Assembly (NCBI RefSeq): GCF_009796805.1
Contig: NZ_CP047029.1
Span: 1,787,501-1,851,500 of the forward strand
Direction of reading: 5' to 3'
DNA: 64,000 bases
From: Algibacter sp. L1A34
Lineage (GTDB): Bacteria; Bacteroidota; Bacteroidia; Flavobacteriales; Flavobacteriaceae
Shown here one piece after another: positions 26,049 through 35,723 of the stretch; positions within the stretch are counted from its first letter, which is position 1; every line of letters begins with the position of its first letter. The notes below the pieces were generated by a model. It made no database searches. It saw only the letters and a program-made list of their open reading frames with translations, and was not told the DNA's origin. The position numbers and the translations under genes are program-made.

Positions 26049-26090
26049 CTTAATTATTTCTAAAATAATTAAGTTACAGATTTTTTTTTG
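26040..26090 (+). terminator. Strong intrinsic terminator after the Nudix regulator
   Basis: A perfect 20-bp stem (26040-26059 with 26063-26082) and 3-base loop, followed by a run of T. The stop codon of the regulator (26046-26048) lies inside the left arm. Confidence 0.93.
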
Positions 26091-26404
26091 AAAATTTCAT
26101 AAGTGTTCAAGAAACACTCATTTGAAATATATTAGTATATGCAAAAATAGTCTGAATAGCTTATTAACACTGAAAATGTTTTAAAACGCGTCTATTTCGA
26201 TAAGCATGCTCTATAAGATTTTTTTTAGAAAAAAACGTGGTAATATGCCTGTTTTTGGGTAAGTAAGCTAAATAAAAAAACGATTATCAGTGCAGTCGTT
26301 TCAATATTTTTCATGACATTGTAGCACCTATTGTTTTATTGAAATTAAAATAATAAATACATTAACTAGAAATAGAATATTAACTAAACCAAACTAAATT
26401 TATT
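26083..26404. other. Regulatory region and long leader of the symporter gene
   Basis: No gene is seen. It contains the T-run of the terminator, the operator at 26099-26124, a -7-like tatatgc at 26136-26142, and a leader of about 260 bases with a weak hairpin aaacga/tcgttt near 26280-26305. Confidence 0.5.
26099..26124 (+). promoter_or_regulatory. Palindromic operator upstream of the symporter, matching the tkt operator
   Basis: The block starts ataagtgtt and ends acactcatttg, with core agtgt-N7-acact. It matches 22388-22413 in 19 of 26 positions, including both half-sites. The match continues into tatatta-N-tatat a few bases downstream, so the promoter is shared too. Confidence 0.75.
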
Positions 26405-27973
26405 ATGATGGGTATTATCTCTTTTGCAGGGTTTACTTTACTGGTTGCACTTATCGCTTGGTGGTCAACACGTAAAACGGACGAAACATCTTCAGATGGT
26501 TACTTTTTAGGAGGAAGAAGCCTAACAGGACCAGTTATTGCTGGTTCTTTATTACTAACTAATCTATCAACAGAGCAAATTGTTGGGATGAATGGTGTCT
26601 CGTTTAGAGACGGAGCACCTATTATGGCATACGAAGTTCTAGCAGCTATTGCCATGGTGTTTACAGCGTTCGTATTGTTACCTAAATACCTTAAAAGTGG
26701 TATTGCAACTATTCCGCAGTTTTTAGAAAACCGATATGGAAAAACGACTAAAACTATTGTTTCACTTTTATTCCTCTTAGGTTATGCTATTTCTATGTTG
26801 CCTACTGTTTTATATTCGGGAGCATTAGCGTTAAATACCATGTTTAATATTCCGGAAATGATAGGTATGGGGCCAGAAGCTACGCTTTGGGTTACCGTAA
26901 TTTCTATTGGAGTTATTGGTAGTATCTATGCTATTTTTGGTGGATTAAAGGCCGTTGCAGTATCCGATTCTATTAATGCCGTTGGATTAATTGTTGGAGG
27001 TTCGTTAATACCAATTTTTGGATTAATGTATATTGGAGACGGAAATGTGCTTACAGGTTTAGATACTTTAACCACAGCATTACCAGAGAAATTTAATGTT
27101 ATTGGAGGCCCAGATTCCGATGTGCCATTTTGGACACTGTTCACAGGTATGATAATTGTAAACTTCTACTATTGGGGAACAAACCAAGCTATTATTCAAC
27201 GTGCTTTAGGAGCAAAAAGTTTAAAAGAAGGTCAAAAAGGACTTTTATTAGCTGCTTTTGTCAAAATATTAGGTCCAATTATTGTGATTTTGCCTGGTAT
27301 TATTGCATATTATATTTTTAATGGCGATTTAGCAAATGCCGATGAGGCCTACCCAATGCTAGTTAAAAAAGTATTACCAGTGGCTTATATTGGTTTCTTT
27401 GCAGCTGTACTTTTTGGCGCTATTTTAAGTTCTTTTAATAGTGCATTAAATAGTTCGGTTACACTTTTTGGTTTAGATTTTTATAAAGAATACATTAATA
27501 AAGAAGCAACGGAATTACAAGTTGTAAAAGCTGGTAAAATATTCGGTATTGTATTGGCCATATTTTCTATTGGAATTGCACCATTATTGTATGGTGTAGA
27601 AGGTGGTATTTTCACCTATTTACAACAGCTTAATGGTACCCACAGTGTGCCAATTTTAGCAATTGTTGTTATTGGAGTGTTTTCTAAACGTGTTTCTGGA
27701 AAAGCTGCAAACATCGCTATACTATTTAGTGTTGTAACTTATTTAATTACGTTGTATGTTATTAAACCAGATCTTAGTTTCTTACACCTAATGGGGATTT
27801 TGTTTGTGTTAACGATTATCATTATGTACGTAGTTAGTTACTTTTATCCTAGAGAAACAGATTATGTTCAAGAATATACGAAACAAGTGGATATTGCAAA
27901 CTGGAAATATTTAAAACCAGTAGGCTTTATTGTTGTAGCTATGGTTATAGGTGTGTATATCGCGATGTCTTAA
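26405..27973 (+). CDS. Sodium:solute symporter (SLC5/SGLT-like sugar transporter)
   Basis: A 522-residue polytopic protein with about 13-14 transmembrane segments. It has the SSS-family features: DGYFLGGRSLTGP in the first loop, SLLLTNLSTEQIVGMNG in the unwound helix, and FAAVLFGAILSSFNSALNSS in the helix that holds the second sodium site. It is of the sugar-transporting SGLT type. The shared operator with tkt suggests import of a pentose or a similar sugar that feeds the pentose phosphate pathway; the exact sugar is inference. Confidence 0.9.
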   Translation: MMGIISFAGFTLLVALIAWWSTRKTDETSSDGYFLGGRSLTGPVIAGSLLLTNLSTEQIVGMNGVSFRDGAPIMAYEVLAAIAMVFTAFVLLPKYLKSGIATIPQFLENRYGKTTKTIVSLLFLLGYAISMLPTVLYSGALALNTMFNIPEMIGMGPEATLWVTVISIGVIGSIYAIFGGLKAVAVSDSINAVGLIVGGSLIPIFGLMYIGDGNVLTGLDTLTTALPEKFNVIGGPDSDVPFWTLFTGMIIVNFYYWGTNQAIIQRALGAKSLKEGQKGLLLAAFVKILGPIIVILPGIIAYYIFNGDLANADEAYPMLVKKVLPVAYIGFFAAVLFGAILSSFNSALNSSVTLFGLDFYKEYINKEATELQVVKAGKIFGIVLAIFSIGIAPLLYGVEGGIFTYLQQLNGTHSVPILAIVVIGVFSKRVSGKAANIAILFSVVTYLITLYVIKPDLSFLHLMGILFVLTIIIMYVVSYFYPRETDYVQEYTKQVDIANWKYLKPVGFIVVAMVIGVYIAMS

Positions 27974-28035
27974 AGACGAAATGAATTGAGACTTTTAAAT
28001 AGATTTTATTTAAAAGCTTAATATCAATAAATTAG

Positions 28036-28094
28036 AACGCTTTAATTTTTTTGAATTTTCATTTTAAATGAAGTTTCAAAAAGGTTAAAGCGTT
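28036..28094 (+). terminator. Long hairpin after the symporter gene
   Basis: A stem of about 29 bp closes on catttt/aaatg; the outer 10 bp (aacgctttaa/ttaaagcgtt) are perfect and inner mismatches are mostly G-U in the plus-strand RNA. It is followed by tttcttatt, only weakly T-rich. It probably ends the symporter transcript. Confidence 0.6.
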
Positions 28095-28207
28095 TCTTAT
28101 TAAAAATTACCTGTAGTCCAAATTTGGGCAATGCAATGCGGAGTTAACCATACAACGTTATTTAGCGTTAGTAATAGCTAAAAGAAGCGACTAATCCAAT
28201 TAATTCG

Positions 28208-28215
28208 TAACTTTG
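28208..28215 (+). promoter_or_regulatory. Candidate -7 element of the GAF-protein gene
   Basis: The sequence taactttg matches TAnnTTTG and lies 22 bases before the ATG at 28238. The -33 box is not clear. Confidence 0.45.
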
Positions 28216-28237
28216 CAAGCGCTAGTATTATAATTAA

Positions 28238-30607
28238 ATGGACATAAACGATAACATAGAATCCCCTTTACATATAAAAATAAGTTTCAATAAATTGTTA
28301 CAACAATATGAAACTTTGGTATCTAGTAAAGATGCTTTTATAGCAAATAAGGCAAAAGGTATTTTGGATATAGCCAAACAATACCCAGAGTTACGCGATG
28401 GCGTAAGTGATGTTTCTACTATCAAAAAACGTGAAAAAGAAATTGCTTTTATTCTTCAAGATACATTTAGTCCGTTATTAACAAATAACGAAATTAAAAC
28501 AGCCGCGGCGCCTTTTCATGATTTAATTTTTAATGCCTCCGAACGTTTTAAAGACATTATAAAAACGGCAGGCGAGGATTTTAAGCTTGAAATAAAAAAC
28601 ATAGCGGAAGATGATACTTATATTGTGGCATGTGCCATTATTTTGAGTTTTTGTCATGGATTTCATATCAATTTTAAGCGTCCGTTTTATTACGAAATTC
28701 CCGATGCAAATGGAATTATGCGATATTATAAAATATTGTACAATGCCGATTTTTGCGAAATTACTCCTAATGAGAATGCTCCGGAAATAACAAATGAAGA
28801 TTACAATGAGCTACTCGATAATTTTGAAAACATAGAACTTTGGAAAAAGAAATTTCCACCAAATAGTTATACCTTCAAAGGGTTTGCTATTTCAAATATT
28901 TTTGATGTTACAGATGATCAATCGATTTCCAATATAAAATCGAACTTGATTAGTGATGAGAAAAGTATGAAATCTGAACTAATCGAAAGTTTTCACGGAA
29001 TTTTTAGTTCGCTTTTTGGAATTAAAGATTTGAAAGTTGGTTTTTCAATTTATAATGAAGAAGATGATGTTTTTGAGCGTATTTATGGAGAAGGCATGAG
29101 TAGTTACCTTTTAGGTGAAGATGAAACTAAAAAATGTGCTGATGCACTGTGTAGTTTTTCTTATCACCGTCTGTTAAAGGAGAATAAAGTATTTTCTATC
29201 TCTAATATTGATGCCGATTCTAAGTGCTCAATGGGAGAAGCACCGCATATAACTAGTTTAAAAAAACAGGGGATTAAAAGCGCCATATTTGCGCCTATTG
29301 CTAATGATGATGGTTTAATGGGAATCATTGAAATAGTTTCAACTAAAGCCCAAGAACTTAATAGTATTAATGCAAATAAATTGGCAGATGTGATGCCGTA
29401 TATTGTTTCGGCTGTTGAGCGTTCTAAAAAAGAGGAAGAAAATTTAATTGAAGCTATTATTCAAAAAGAATGTACTTCCATTCACTCTAGTGTGCATTGG
29501 CGATTTGTTAAAGAAGCCAAGAACTTTATAAAGTCTGATATATTTGGAGAACAAGCTTCTTTTAAAAAGATAGCCTTCGAAAATGTATATCCGCTTTACG
29601 GTCAAATGGATATCAAAGGTTCTTCGGAAGCTCGAAATTTGGCAACCAAAAAGGATTTAAGCTTACAATTAAATGTAGCCAAATCTATTTTTGAAAAAGC
29701 ATTACAAATTGAAAGTCTGCCTATTTATGAACAATTTATTTATCAAATTGATGATTATTTAAGTGGTTTAAACCAATTTCAAGTAGATAGTGAACAGCAA
29801 ATTTCTTCGTTTTTCAAAAATGAGATGGAAACTGCTTTTGAGCATATGAAGGTTTTAAAAGATTTGAAACCAGAAATTGAATCTTATTTCAATTCCATTG
29901 ATGACAAGGTTGATGTGCTTTACAATTTTAGAAAACAATATGATGATACGGTTGCTTTGATTAATAAATCCATGGCAGCATTGCTAGATAAAAAGCAAGT
30001 AGAAGCGCAAAAAATGTATCCTCATTATTTTGAGCGTTTTAAAACGGATGGGGTAGAGCATAACATGTATATTGGTGAATCCATAACTAAAGAAGACTCT
30101 TTTAATCCAATTTATTTATACAATTTACGTTTGTGGCAATTGCAAGTGATGTGCGAAATGGAAAACGATTTTTATCAAATGCAACCCGAGTTTCCGGTAG
30201 CTTTAGATGTGGCCTCTATGGTTTTGGTGTTTAATCAACCTTTAACCATTAGTTTTAGAATGGATGAAAAGCAATTTGATGTAGATGGCACTTATAACGC
30301 ACGATACGAAATTGTTAAAAAACGTGTAGATAAGGCTCATATAAAAGGAACCTCTGAACGGGTTACCCAAAAAGGGAAAATTAGTATTGTATATTCTCAG
30401 AAACAAGATGAAATTGAGTATTTGCAGTATATTAAATTCCTACAAGCTAAGCATTATGTAGATGCCGATGTAGAAATTGTGGAGCTTGAAGATTTACAGG
30501 CTGTAACAGGACTAAAAGCCATTCGTGTAAGCGTGTTGTATCATAAAAATGAAGTGGATAAAGCATTCTATACTTACGATGATTTAATGACGGAGATTAA
30601 AGCTTAA
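28238..30607 (+). CDS. Large GAF-domain protein
   Basis: A 789-residue soluble protein. A GAF-type sensory domain lies around residues 245-395 (GIFSSLFGIKDLKVGFSIY, then IKSAIFAPIANDDGLMGIIE). The N-terminal 240 residues are an all-helical plus small beta region without a known motif, and the C-terminal 380 residues are largely helical. No histidine kinase, cyclase or DNA-binding motif is visible, so it is a sensor or scaffold without an obvious output. I know this type only as a conserved flavobacterial GAF protein of unknown role. A 63-codon gene follows 12 bases later and probably shares its transcript. Confidence 0.8.
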   Translation: MDINDNIESPLHIKISFNKLLQQYETLVSSKDAFIANKAKGILDIAKQYPELRDGVSDVSTIKKREKEIAFILQDTFSPLLTNNEIKTAAAPFHDLIFNASERFKDIIKTAGEDFKLEIKNIAEDDTYIVACAIILSFCHGFHINFKRPFYYEIPDANGIMRYYKILYNADFCEITPNENAPEITNEDYNELLDNFENIELWKKKFPPNSYTFKGFAISNIFDVTDDQSISNIKSNLISDEKSMKSELIESFHGIFSSLFGIKDLKVGFSIYNEEDDVFERIYGEGMSSYLLGEDETKKCADALCSFSYHRLLKENKVFSISNIDADSKCSMGEAPHITSLKKQGIKSAIFAPIANDDGLMGIIEIVSTKAQELNSINANKLADVMPYIVSAVERSKKEEENLIEAIIQKECTSIHSSVHWRFVKEAKNFIKSDIFGEQASFKKIAFENVYPLYGQMDIKGSSEARNLATKKDLSLQLNVAKSIFEKALQIESLPIYEQFIYQIDDYLSGLNQFQVDSEQQISSFFKNEMETAFEHMKVLKDLKPEIESYFNSIDDKVDVLYNFRKQYDDTVALINKSMAALLDKKQVEAQKMYPHYFERFKTDGVEHNMYIGESITKEDSFNPIYLYNLRLWQLQVMCEMENDFYQMQPEFPVALDVASMVLVFNQPLTISFRMDEKQFDVDGTYNARYEIVKKRVDKAHIKGTSERVTQKGKISIVYSQKQDEIEYLQYIKFLQAKHYVDADVEIVELEDLQAVTGLKAIRVSVLYHKNEVDKAFYTYDDLMTEIKA

Positions 30608-30619
30608 TCTCTTTCATTA

Positions 30620-30811
30620 ATGTATCCCTATCATAACAAGATTAAATCTCGAATTGCAAATAATGAGCTTATTCGTTGGGAATATGTTGAAGCTTATAAG
30701 GCTATTTCTCCATGTTTAGTGCTGTATTTTAATACAGAACCTTATGTGCGTCCAATTAGAGAACATCGATTTGAAGAATATGAAATAATCCTAAAAAATA
30801 TAAATCTTTAA
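30620..30811 (+). CDS. Small conserved-looking protein downstream of the GAF gene
   Basis: A 63-residue protein with no recognised domain. It has an ordinary composition with aromatic residues spread throughout (MYPYHNKIKSRI, IRWEYVEAY, CLVLYFNTEPYVRPIREHRF), which argues against a random frame. It begins 12 bases after the GAF gene and its last 4 bases overlap the end of the convergent PepSY gene. The function is unknown. Confidence 0.65.
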   Translation: MYPYHNKIKSRIANNELIRWEYVEAYKAISPCLVLYFNTEPYVRPIREHRFEEYEIILKNINL

Positions 30812-31935
30812 CCAACTTTTGCCTTTTTATAATGTCTGCCATACCATAAAAGAACACCGGTAACGGGTAAACTTGCGGTTAGTAAACTTATTATAAAAGC
30901 AATTATTTTTCCAACAATACCTCCAATAGCACCTATGTGGATATCATAATTCATACGAAGTATTTTATCCGGAACTTTCGCGTCAACGTATTTTCCGAAA
31001 ATGGCTGGTGTTTCTATTTCTTCCAAAGTATTTTGATCGAAAAATCTAAAATCAGAATCGTAAAATAAATCGTCACTGTTTGATACTTCAACGTAAACAC
31101 TAGAAGAATCGGATTTTGGGTAATGCAACTCAAAATTTTCTGCTTTTGGCGATTCTTTTCTGAGCTTCACCATTAATTGATCAATGGGTAATATATCAGC
31201 ATTGTTACGAGCTATTCCACTTGTATTTTCAGGTATTATAAACGCAGGAACTTTATCGCCTCCTGTAGATACGTAAACTACATATTTTAACCAATTATAA
31301 GACATTACAGAGCCTGTAAAAGCTAAAACTAGAGCTAAAGAACAGATGTAGAAGCCAACAACGGTATGTAAGTCGAAGTTTTTACGTTTCCATCGAGTTG
31401 TAGATTTCCAGTCGAATTTTAATCGCTGTTTTAAATTTTTACGCTTTTTAGGAATCCAAAGTATAAATCCGGAAATAATAATGAAAATAAATATTAAAAT
31501 GGATGCACCTACCACTTGTTCTCCAATGGCTTTTGGGAGCCATACGCGTGTGTGCCCTTTTAGAATAAATGCAAAGAAACCACTAAGGTGATTATCTACT
31601 TGAATAATGGCGCCTGAATATGGGTTTAGAAATATACTTTGGTAAAATTCAGGTTCTGCATCGTAAAAAATAACTTCAATAGCATCATCTGCTTTTCCAA
31701 ATACACTCCCGTGAATGGTATTATTCGGAAATACTTTTTCGGCAGTGTGTTTAACTTCGGTAGGTGTTAAAAAAGCCTGACTCTGCGGTATAACTTTTTT
31801 GTAATCGTTATACTGGTTTTCAATTTCGGTTCTAAATGCCCAGCAGCAACCAGTTATGGAAACTATAAAAACAACTAGGCCGGTAGCTAACCCTAATATT
31901 TTATGTAACGTTAATATGTTTTTTTTAAATGCCAT
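30808..31935 (-). CDS. PepSY-associated transmembrane protein
   Basis: A 375-residue inner-membrane protein with four main hydrophobic segments (near 13-35, 140-165, 190-212 and 340-365) and two periplasmic PepSY-like stretches (about 40-120 and 220-330). The opening LHKILGLATGLVVFIVSITG and the block WKRKNFDLHTVVGFYICSL are typical of PepSY_TM proteins, which often accompany TonB receptors for siderophores and may reduce ferric siderophores. The TonB receptor gene lies 50 bases upstream on the same strand, so the two form an iron-uptake pair. Confidence 0.88.
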   Translation of the reverse strand: MAFKKNILTLHKILGLATGLVVFIVSITGCCWAFRTEIENQYNDYKKVIPQSQAFLTPTEVKHTAEKVFPNNTIHGSVFGKADDAIEVIFYDAEPEFYQSIFLNPYSGAIIQVDNHLSGFFAFILKGHTRVWLPKAIGEQVVGASILIFIFIIISGFILWIPKKRKNLKQRLKFDWKSTTRWKRKNFDLHTVVGFYICSLALVLAFTGSVMSYNWLKYVVYVSTGGDKVPAFIIPENTSGIARNNADILPIDQLMVKLRKESPKAENFELHYPKSDSSSVYVEVSNSDDLFYDSDFRFFDQNTLEEIETPAIFGKYVDAKVPDKILRMNYDIHIGAIGGIVGKIIAFIISLLTASLPVTGVLLWYGRHYKKAKVG

Positions 31936-31985
31936 GGTTATTTAATAAAAGGCAACTTTTTAGGGTTGCCTTTGTTTGTGTATGG

Positions 31986-34382
31986 TTAAAATTTGTAATC
32001 GAAAGATGCTAAGAATGTTCTGTTTTGTTGAGGAGTTAATGTACTCCAACCAGAGTAGTATTCTTCATCTGTGATGTTGTTTCCTTTAACACTTATTCTG
32101 AAGATATCATTTTCATAATAGATAGAAGCGTTAAAAACCGTGTATGCTGGTAAGGTAAATCCGCCAGAGGTTGTGTAATCGTTCATGGTATTGTAATCGC
32201 TAGAACCATTAAAGCCTGCTCCAAAACCGAGGTTTTTAGCAAATCCTTGAGTAAATTGGTAATCACCCCAAAAGTTATATAATATATCTGCCCCAGCTTC
32301 AGCAGGGCGTAAGCCTATTAAATCTGATCTTGATGCCGATTTTGTAACTTCAGAATCATTAAAACTAAAACCACCACGTACGTTTAAACCATTTACCGGG
32401 CTTGCGTTTACCTCTAGTTCAATACCGCTACTTTTTACGGTGCCATCTTGTTGTTTGCTAGCACCAAAGCCCATAACTTTATCGTCTACTGTAATATTAT
32501 AGTAGTTTACGGTAGCTTCTAATCTATTGTTGAATAAGTTGGTTTTTACACCAAATTCTAATTGATTGGCTTGCTCTAAATCGAAAGATTGTAATTGAGT
32601 TCCAGCTGTTGGGTCATTATCATCTATAGCTGTTAATTCTGGATTGATATAAGAAAAACTATTCTGGTAGTTCGCAAATACAGAAAGTTGATTTAATATA
32701 GGCTGAAATACAATTCCGAATTTAGGTGAAAATGTAGATTCATCATAAGCCTGATGATCATCCGACGGATCGTTTATATCACCTTTATATTCAAACCTGT
32801 CGTATCGTAAACTTGCCATGGCAGAAAGGCTAGGTGTTATGTTTAAAATATTAGAAATATAAGCGCCAAATACGTTTTGTTTCGTTTCAATATTATTGCG
32901 ATCTAAACCGGATAGAATAGCATCTAAGTTATCGGCATTAACCTCTGGTTCATTATAGATTAAATCACCTTGTGCATTTACACTGTGCATGTATCCCCAA
33001 CCCGAACTTTGATCTATTATAGTAGATTCTAAATAATCAATGCCAATTAATATTTTGTTTTGTAAATCGCCTATTTTAAAATCTCCGGTGAAATTTTGTT
33101 GTAGGTTCATAGTTCTCGTTTTTGCATCGGTGTCTTGTGCGTACAAAGCAAAATTAGCTGTGTTGGCAGAATTAAATAAATAGGTGTAAAACCCATTAGA
33201 TTTAGCAAGGCCACCGGCTACAATAGATTGAGAAGACCAGTTGTCTGAAATTTTATAAACGGCTTCACCTCTATAATTTTGTGTAATGTTTTTAATAACG
33301 ACATCGTTATTGGTTAACGACTTGTCTCTGTCGTAATTTAATTCTTCAACAGTATTAAATAGTAAAGGTGCGCTTCTGTTAAAGAATAAAAAAGTTTGAT
33401 TAGTTTGTTCGTTATCCGAAGCTTCATAAGCAAAATTCAACGTCAGTTTATTATTTACTTTATATGAAATTGAAGGAGCTACAAAAACCGATTTTTTAAA
33501 GCCATAGTCCTGAAAACTATTATCCTTTTGGTAACCAGCATTAAAACGTAACGATACTTTGTCGCTTGCGCTTACATTAACATCGGCATTTAGTTTTCTA
33601 AAATCATTAGAGCCTCCTGCAACAGAAATACTCCCGCCTGTACCGCTATAAGGCTTTTTTGTTACAATATTTATTAGTCCACCGTATGAGGTTATAGAAC
33701 TTCCAAATAAAGTTGCAGATGGCCCTTTAATAACTTCTACACGTTCTACATTCGATGGGTTTATAAATCCATTTGTAATCCCTGCAACACCGTTAACTAA
33801 CTGTGGTTGTACTGAAAAACCACGAATAGAATAATAGCCGGCGCCATCTCCACTTCGTCCGGTAGACGACCAAAGTTTGTTTACACCTACCGCATTTTTT
33901 AATGCATCTTCAAAATTATTAACAGACTGAGATACTAGTAACTGATTGGTTACTGTGCTGTAAACTTGTGAGTTTTCAATGTTTTTAAGCGGCATTTTAG
34001 ACACATAGGCGCTTTGTTTTCTTGAGAATTTATTTTTACGTTTTGTATCGAGAACAACTTCTTGTAAAAGCTCATTTCCTTCATAGAGTGCTATATTTCC
34101 TAAGTCGAAAGTGTTGTTGTTGGATATGGAAAATGCTATTTCTTTAGTTTTATAACCTAAGTATGATATGGATAGTATGTAATTGCCGTTGCTAATATTC
34201 GAAATTTCGAATGCGCCATCTTCATTAGTTTGAGCGCCTTTTATGGTGTTTTTAATAATGGTGTTTACTCCAAATATAGGAGATGAAGAGGTGTTAGTTA
34301 CTGTTCCTTTTAGAGTTCCAGATTGCGCAAAAGTGAAAATGCTAAGCAACAAAAAGGTTGTTAAAGTGAATAATGTTTTCAT
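31986..34382 (-). CDS. TonB-dependent siderophore-type receptor
   Basis: A 798-residue outer-membrane receptor. It has a signal peptide (MKTLFTLTTFLLLSIFTFAQ), a carboxypeptidase-regulatory-like domain (about 22-100, GTLKGTVTNTSSS ... SYLGYKTKEI), a plug domain (about 130-250, with GYYSIRGFSVQPQ and VEVIKGPSATLFG), and a 22-strand barrel ending in FLASFDYKF with the terminal aromatic residue. The plug motifs are those of siderophore receptors such as FhuA/FoxA types. It would import ferric siderophores with energy from TonB. It is the first gene of a two-gene unit with the PepSY protein. Confidence 0.95.
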   Translation of the reverse strand: MKTLFTLTTFLLLSIFTFAQSGTLKGTVTNTSSSPIFGVNTIIKNTIKGAQTNEDGAFEISNISNGNYILSISYLGYKTKEIAFSISNNNTFDLGNIALYEGNELLQEVVLDTKRKNKFSRKQSAYVSKMPLKNIENSQVYSTVTNQLLVSQSVNNFEDALKNAVGVNKLWSSTGRSGDGAGYYSIRGFSVQPQLVNGVAGITNGFINPSNVERVEVIKGPSATLFGSSITSYGGLINIVTKKPYSGTGGSISVAGGSNDFRKLNADVNVSASDKVSLRFNAGYQKDNSFQDYGFKKSVFVAPSISYKVNNKLTLNFAYEASDNEQTNQTFLFFNRSAPLLFNTVEELNYDRDKSLTNNDVVIKNITQNYRGEAVYKISDNWSSQSIVAGGLAKSNGFYTYLFNSANTANFALYAQDTDAKTRTMNLQQNFTGDFKIGDLQNKILIGIDYLESTIIDQSSGWGYMHSVNAQGDLIYNEPEVNADNLDAILSGLDRNNIETKQNVFGAYISNILNITPSLSAMASLRYDRFEYKGDINDPSDDHQAYDESTFSPKFGIVFQPILNQLSVFANYQNSFSYINPELTAIDDNDPTAGTQLQSFDLEQANQLEFGVKTNLFNNRLEATVNYYNITVDDKVMGFGASKQQDGTVKSSGIELEVNASPVNGLNVRGGFSFNDSEVTKSASRSDLIGLRPAEAGADILYNFWGDYQFTQGFAKNLGFGAGFNGSSDYNTMNDYTTSGGFTLPAYTVFNASIYYENDIFRISVKGNNITDEEYYSGWSTLTPQQNRTFLASFDYKF

Positions 34383-34425
34383 TTGTTTTTATTTAGACTT
34401 AATATAAATAAGTTAGATTTTCGTG

Positions 34426-34456
34426 CAAATATATATGCTAGGTTGAATATAACCAA
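34426..34456 (-). promoter_or_regulatory. Consensus promoter of the TonB receptor operon
   Basis: On the minus strand TTG (34456-34454), a 20-base spacer, then tatatttg (34433-34426). It is the best protein-gene promoter in the window. No clear Fur box was recognised. Confidence 0.75.
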
Positions 34457-34526
34457 GCTATTTGTATTAATTCTAAATAAGATTTTTAAAAGGTATTGTT
34501 TTACTTGAATGTGTTAAAGAAATGGA

Positions 34527-35723
34527 CTACACTAGTATTCCTGCGGAGTAAAATGAAATAATAAAGGCTATAACACTAACAATAATACCAACCATAAACA
34601 CACTATATGTAAGTCTAAGTATTTTGTATTTTTTATCTAAAACCAATCCCAAAAAGTATAAATCTTTTTTCATTGAAGAATATAGATAATCACGATCTTG
34701 CATCATCTCTCCCATGGCCCATTCAAAATCCTGAAGACTCATTTTATGGAAATTTCCGAAGAATAATAAATTTACTTTTTTATTGGCAACATCTTCTTTT
34801 GTGAACTTTCCTCTGGTAACATTTGGTCGTGTTGCCATAATCGATAAAATAATGGAAGCTACTGTAAATAGTATAAAAATGATTGTTGGCGCAATTAAAT
34901 AGTCGTTGGAAGGTTTATCGAGTTTAGATGCTAAATTTGATAACACTAACGATACTATAATCGCATTTACAGATAGTAAGATATTGGCTTTGGTATCGGC
35001 TATATTACTTAAGGTAATATGGTTTTTTAAGGTAACACGAAACATGGTTTCAATGCCGCGTTCTGGTAATTCTATTTTTTCTTTTTTAAATTTTAACTCT
35101 GCTTTTTTCTGAGTTAGTTTACTTTTATTTAGGTCAATTTTTTTCTTACTACTTAATAAGTTTGAAAGATTTTTACCCTTCCGTTTTTCCCAACTTGACG
35201 ATGCTTCGCTGGTGAAAAAGCGATGTTTTTCTGATAAAAAAGTAATGTTTTCTTCTAGCCATTCACTTTCAGATAGCTTGCGGTTACAGGTAAGCTCCCA
35301 TTCTTTTCTAAGTAATTCAGAAATATCGGCATAATTTTTACTACCAACATGAGAACAGTCGGCATCTTTTATTATTTTTTCTGATAACGTACTTGGAACA
35401 ACTCCTATTTTTGTTGCTGCAATAATATTGGAGATTGTAATAATATCTTCATTACTACATTTTTGAGCTTTAAGGAACTCTTTTGCTATTAATACACTAG
35501 CTTCTTCATGGTTTTCTGTACCTTTTGTATAGCCAGTATCATGAAACCATGCGGCGATTATTAGTAATTCCTTTTGTTTGTCATCAATTTTTGCGAGTTT
35601 GGCCAATTTCGTAGCTTTGTCTACAACAAGTTGCGTATGCGCAATGTTATGGTAGGTAAACTCTGTGTTCAACTTTTCGTTGAGAAGATTAATAACAAAT
35701 TTTTCAGCTTTAGCTATAAGCAT
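34527..35723 (-). CDS. HD-domain protein fused to a Pycsar-effector-type membrane domain (PycTM-like)
   Basis: A 398-residue protein in two parts. Residues 1-190 are an HD phosphohydrolase domain: His25/His29 in YHNIAH, HD dyad His61-Asp62 in WFHDTGY, and Asp120/Asp122 in IIKDADCSH, so the metal site looks complete. Residues about 230-398 match the membrane domain named after Pycsar effectors (PycTM, DUF5706 type): LSNIADTKANILLSVNAIIVS, then two more transmembrane segments. In Pycsar defence this membrane part responds to cyclic CMP or UMP made by an adjacent cyclase. No cyclase gene is nearby, so this may be a stand-alone or housekeeping form. Confidence 0.85.
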   Translation of the reverse strand: MLIAKAEKFVINLLNEKLNTEFTYHNIAHTQLVVDKATKLAKLAKIDDKQKELLIIAAWFHDTGYTKGTENHEEASVLIAKEFLKAQKCSNEDIITISNIIAATKIGVVPSTLSEKIIKDADCSHVGSKNYADISELLRKEWELTCNRKLSESEWLEENITFLSEKHRFFTSEASSSWEKRKGKNLSNLLSSKKKIDLNKSKLTQKKAELKFKKEKIELPERGIETMFRVTLKNHITLSNIADTKANILLSVNAIIVSLVLSNLASKLDKPSNDYLIAPTIIFILFTVASIILSIMATRPNVTRGKFTKEDVANKKVNLLFFGNFHKMSLQDFEWAMGEMMQDRDYLYSSMKKDLYFLGLVLDKKYKILRLTYSVFMVGIIVSVIAFIISFYSAGILV

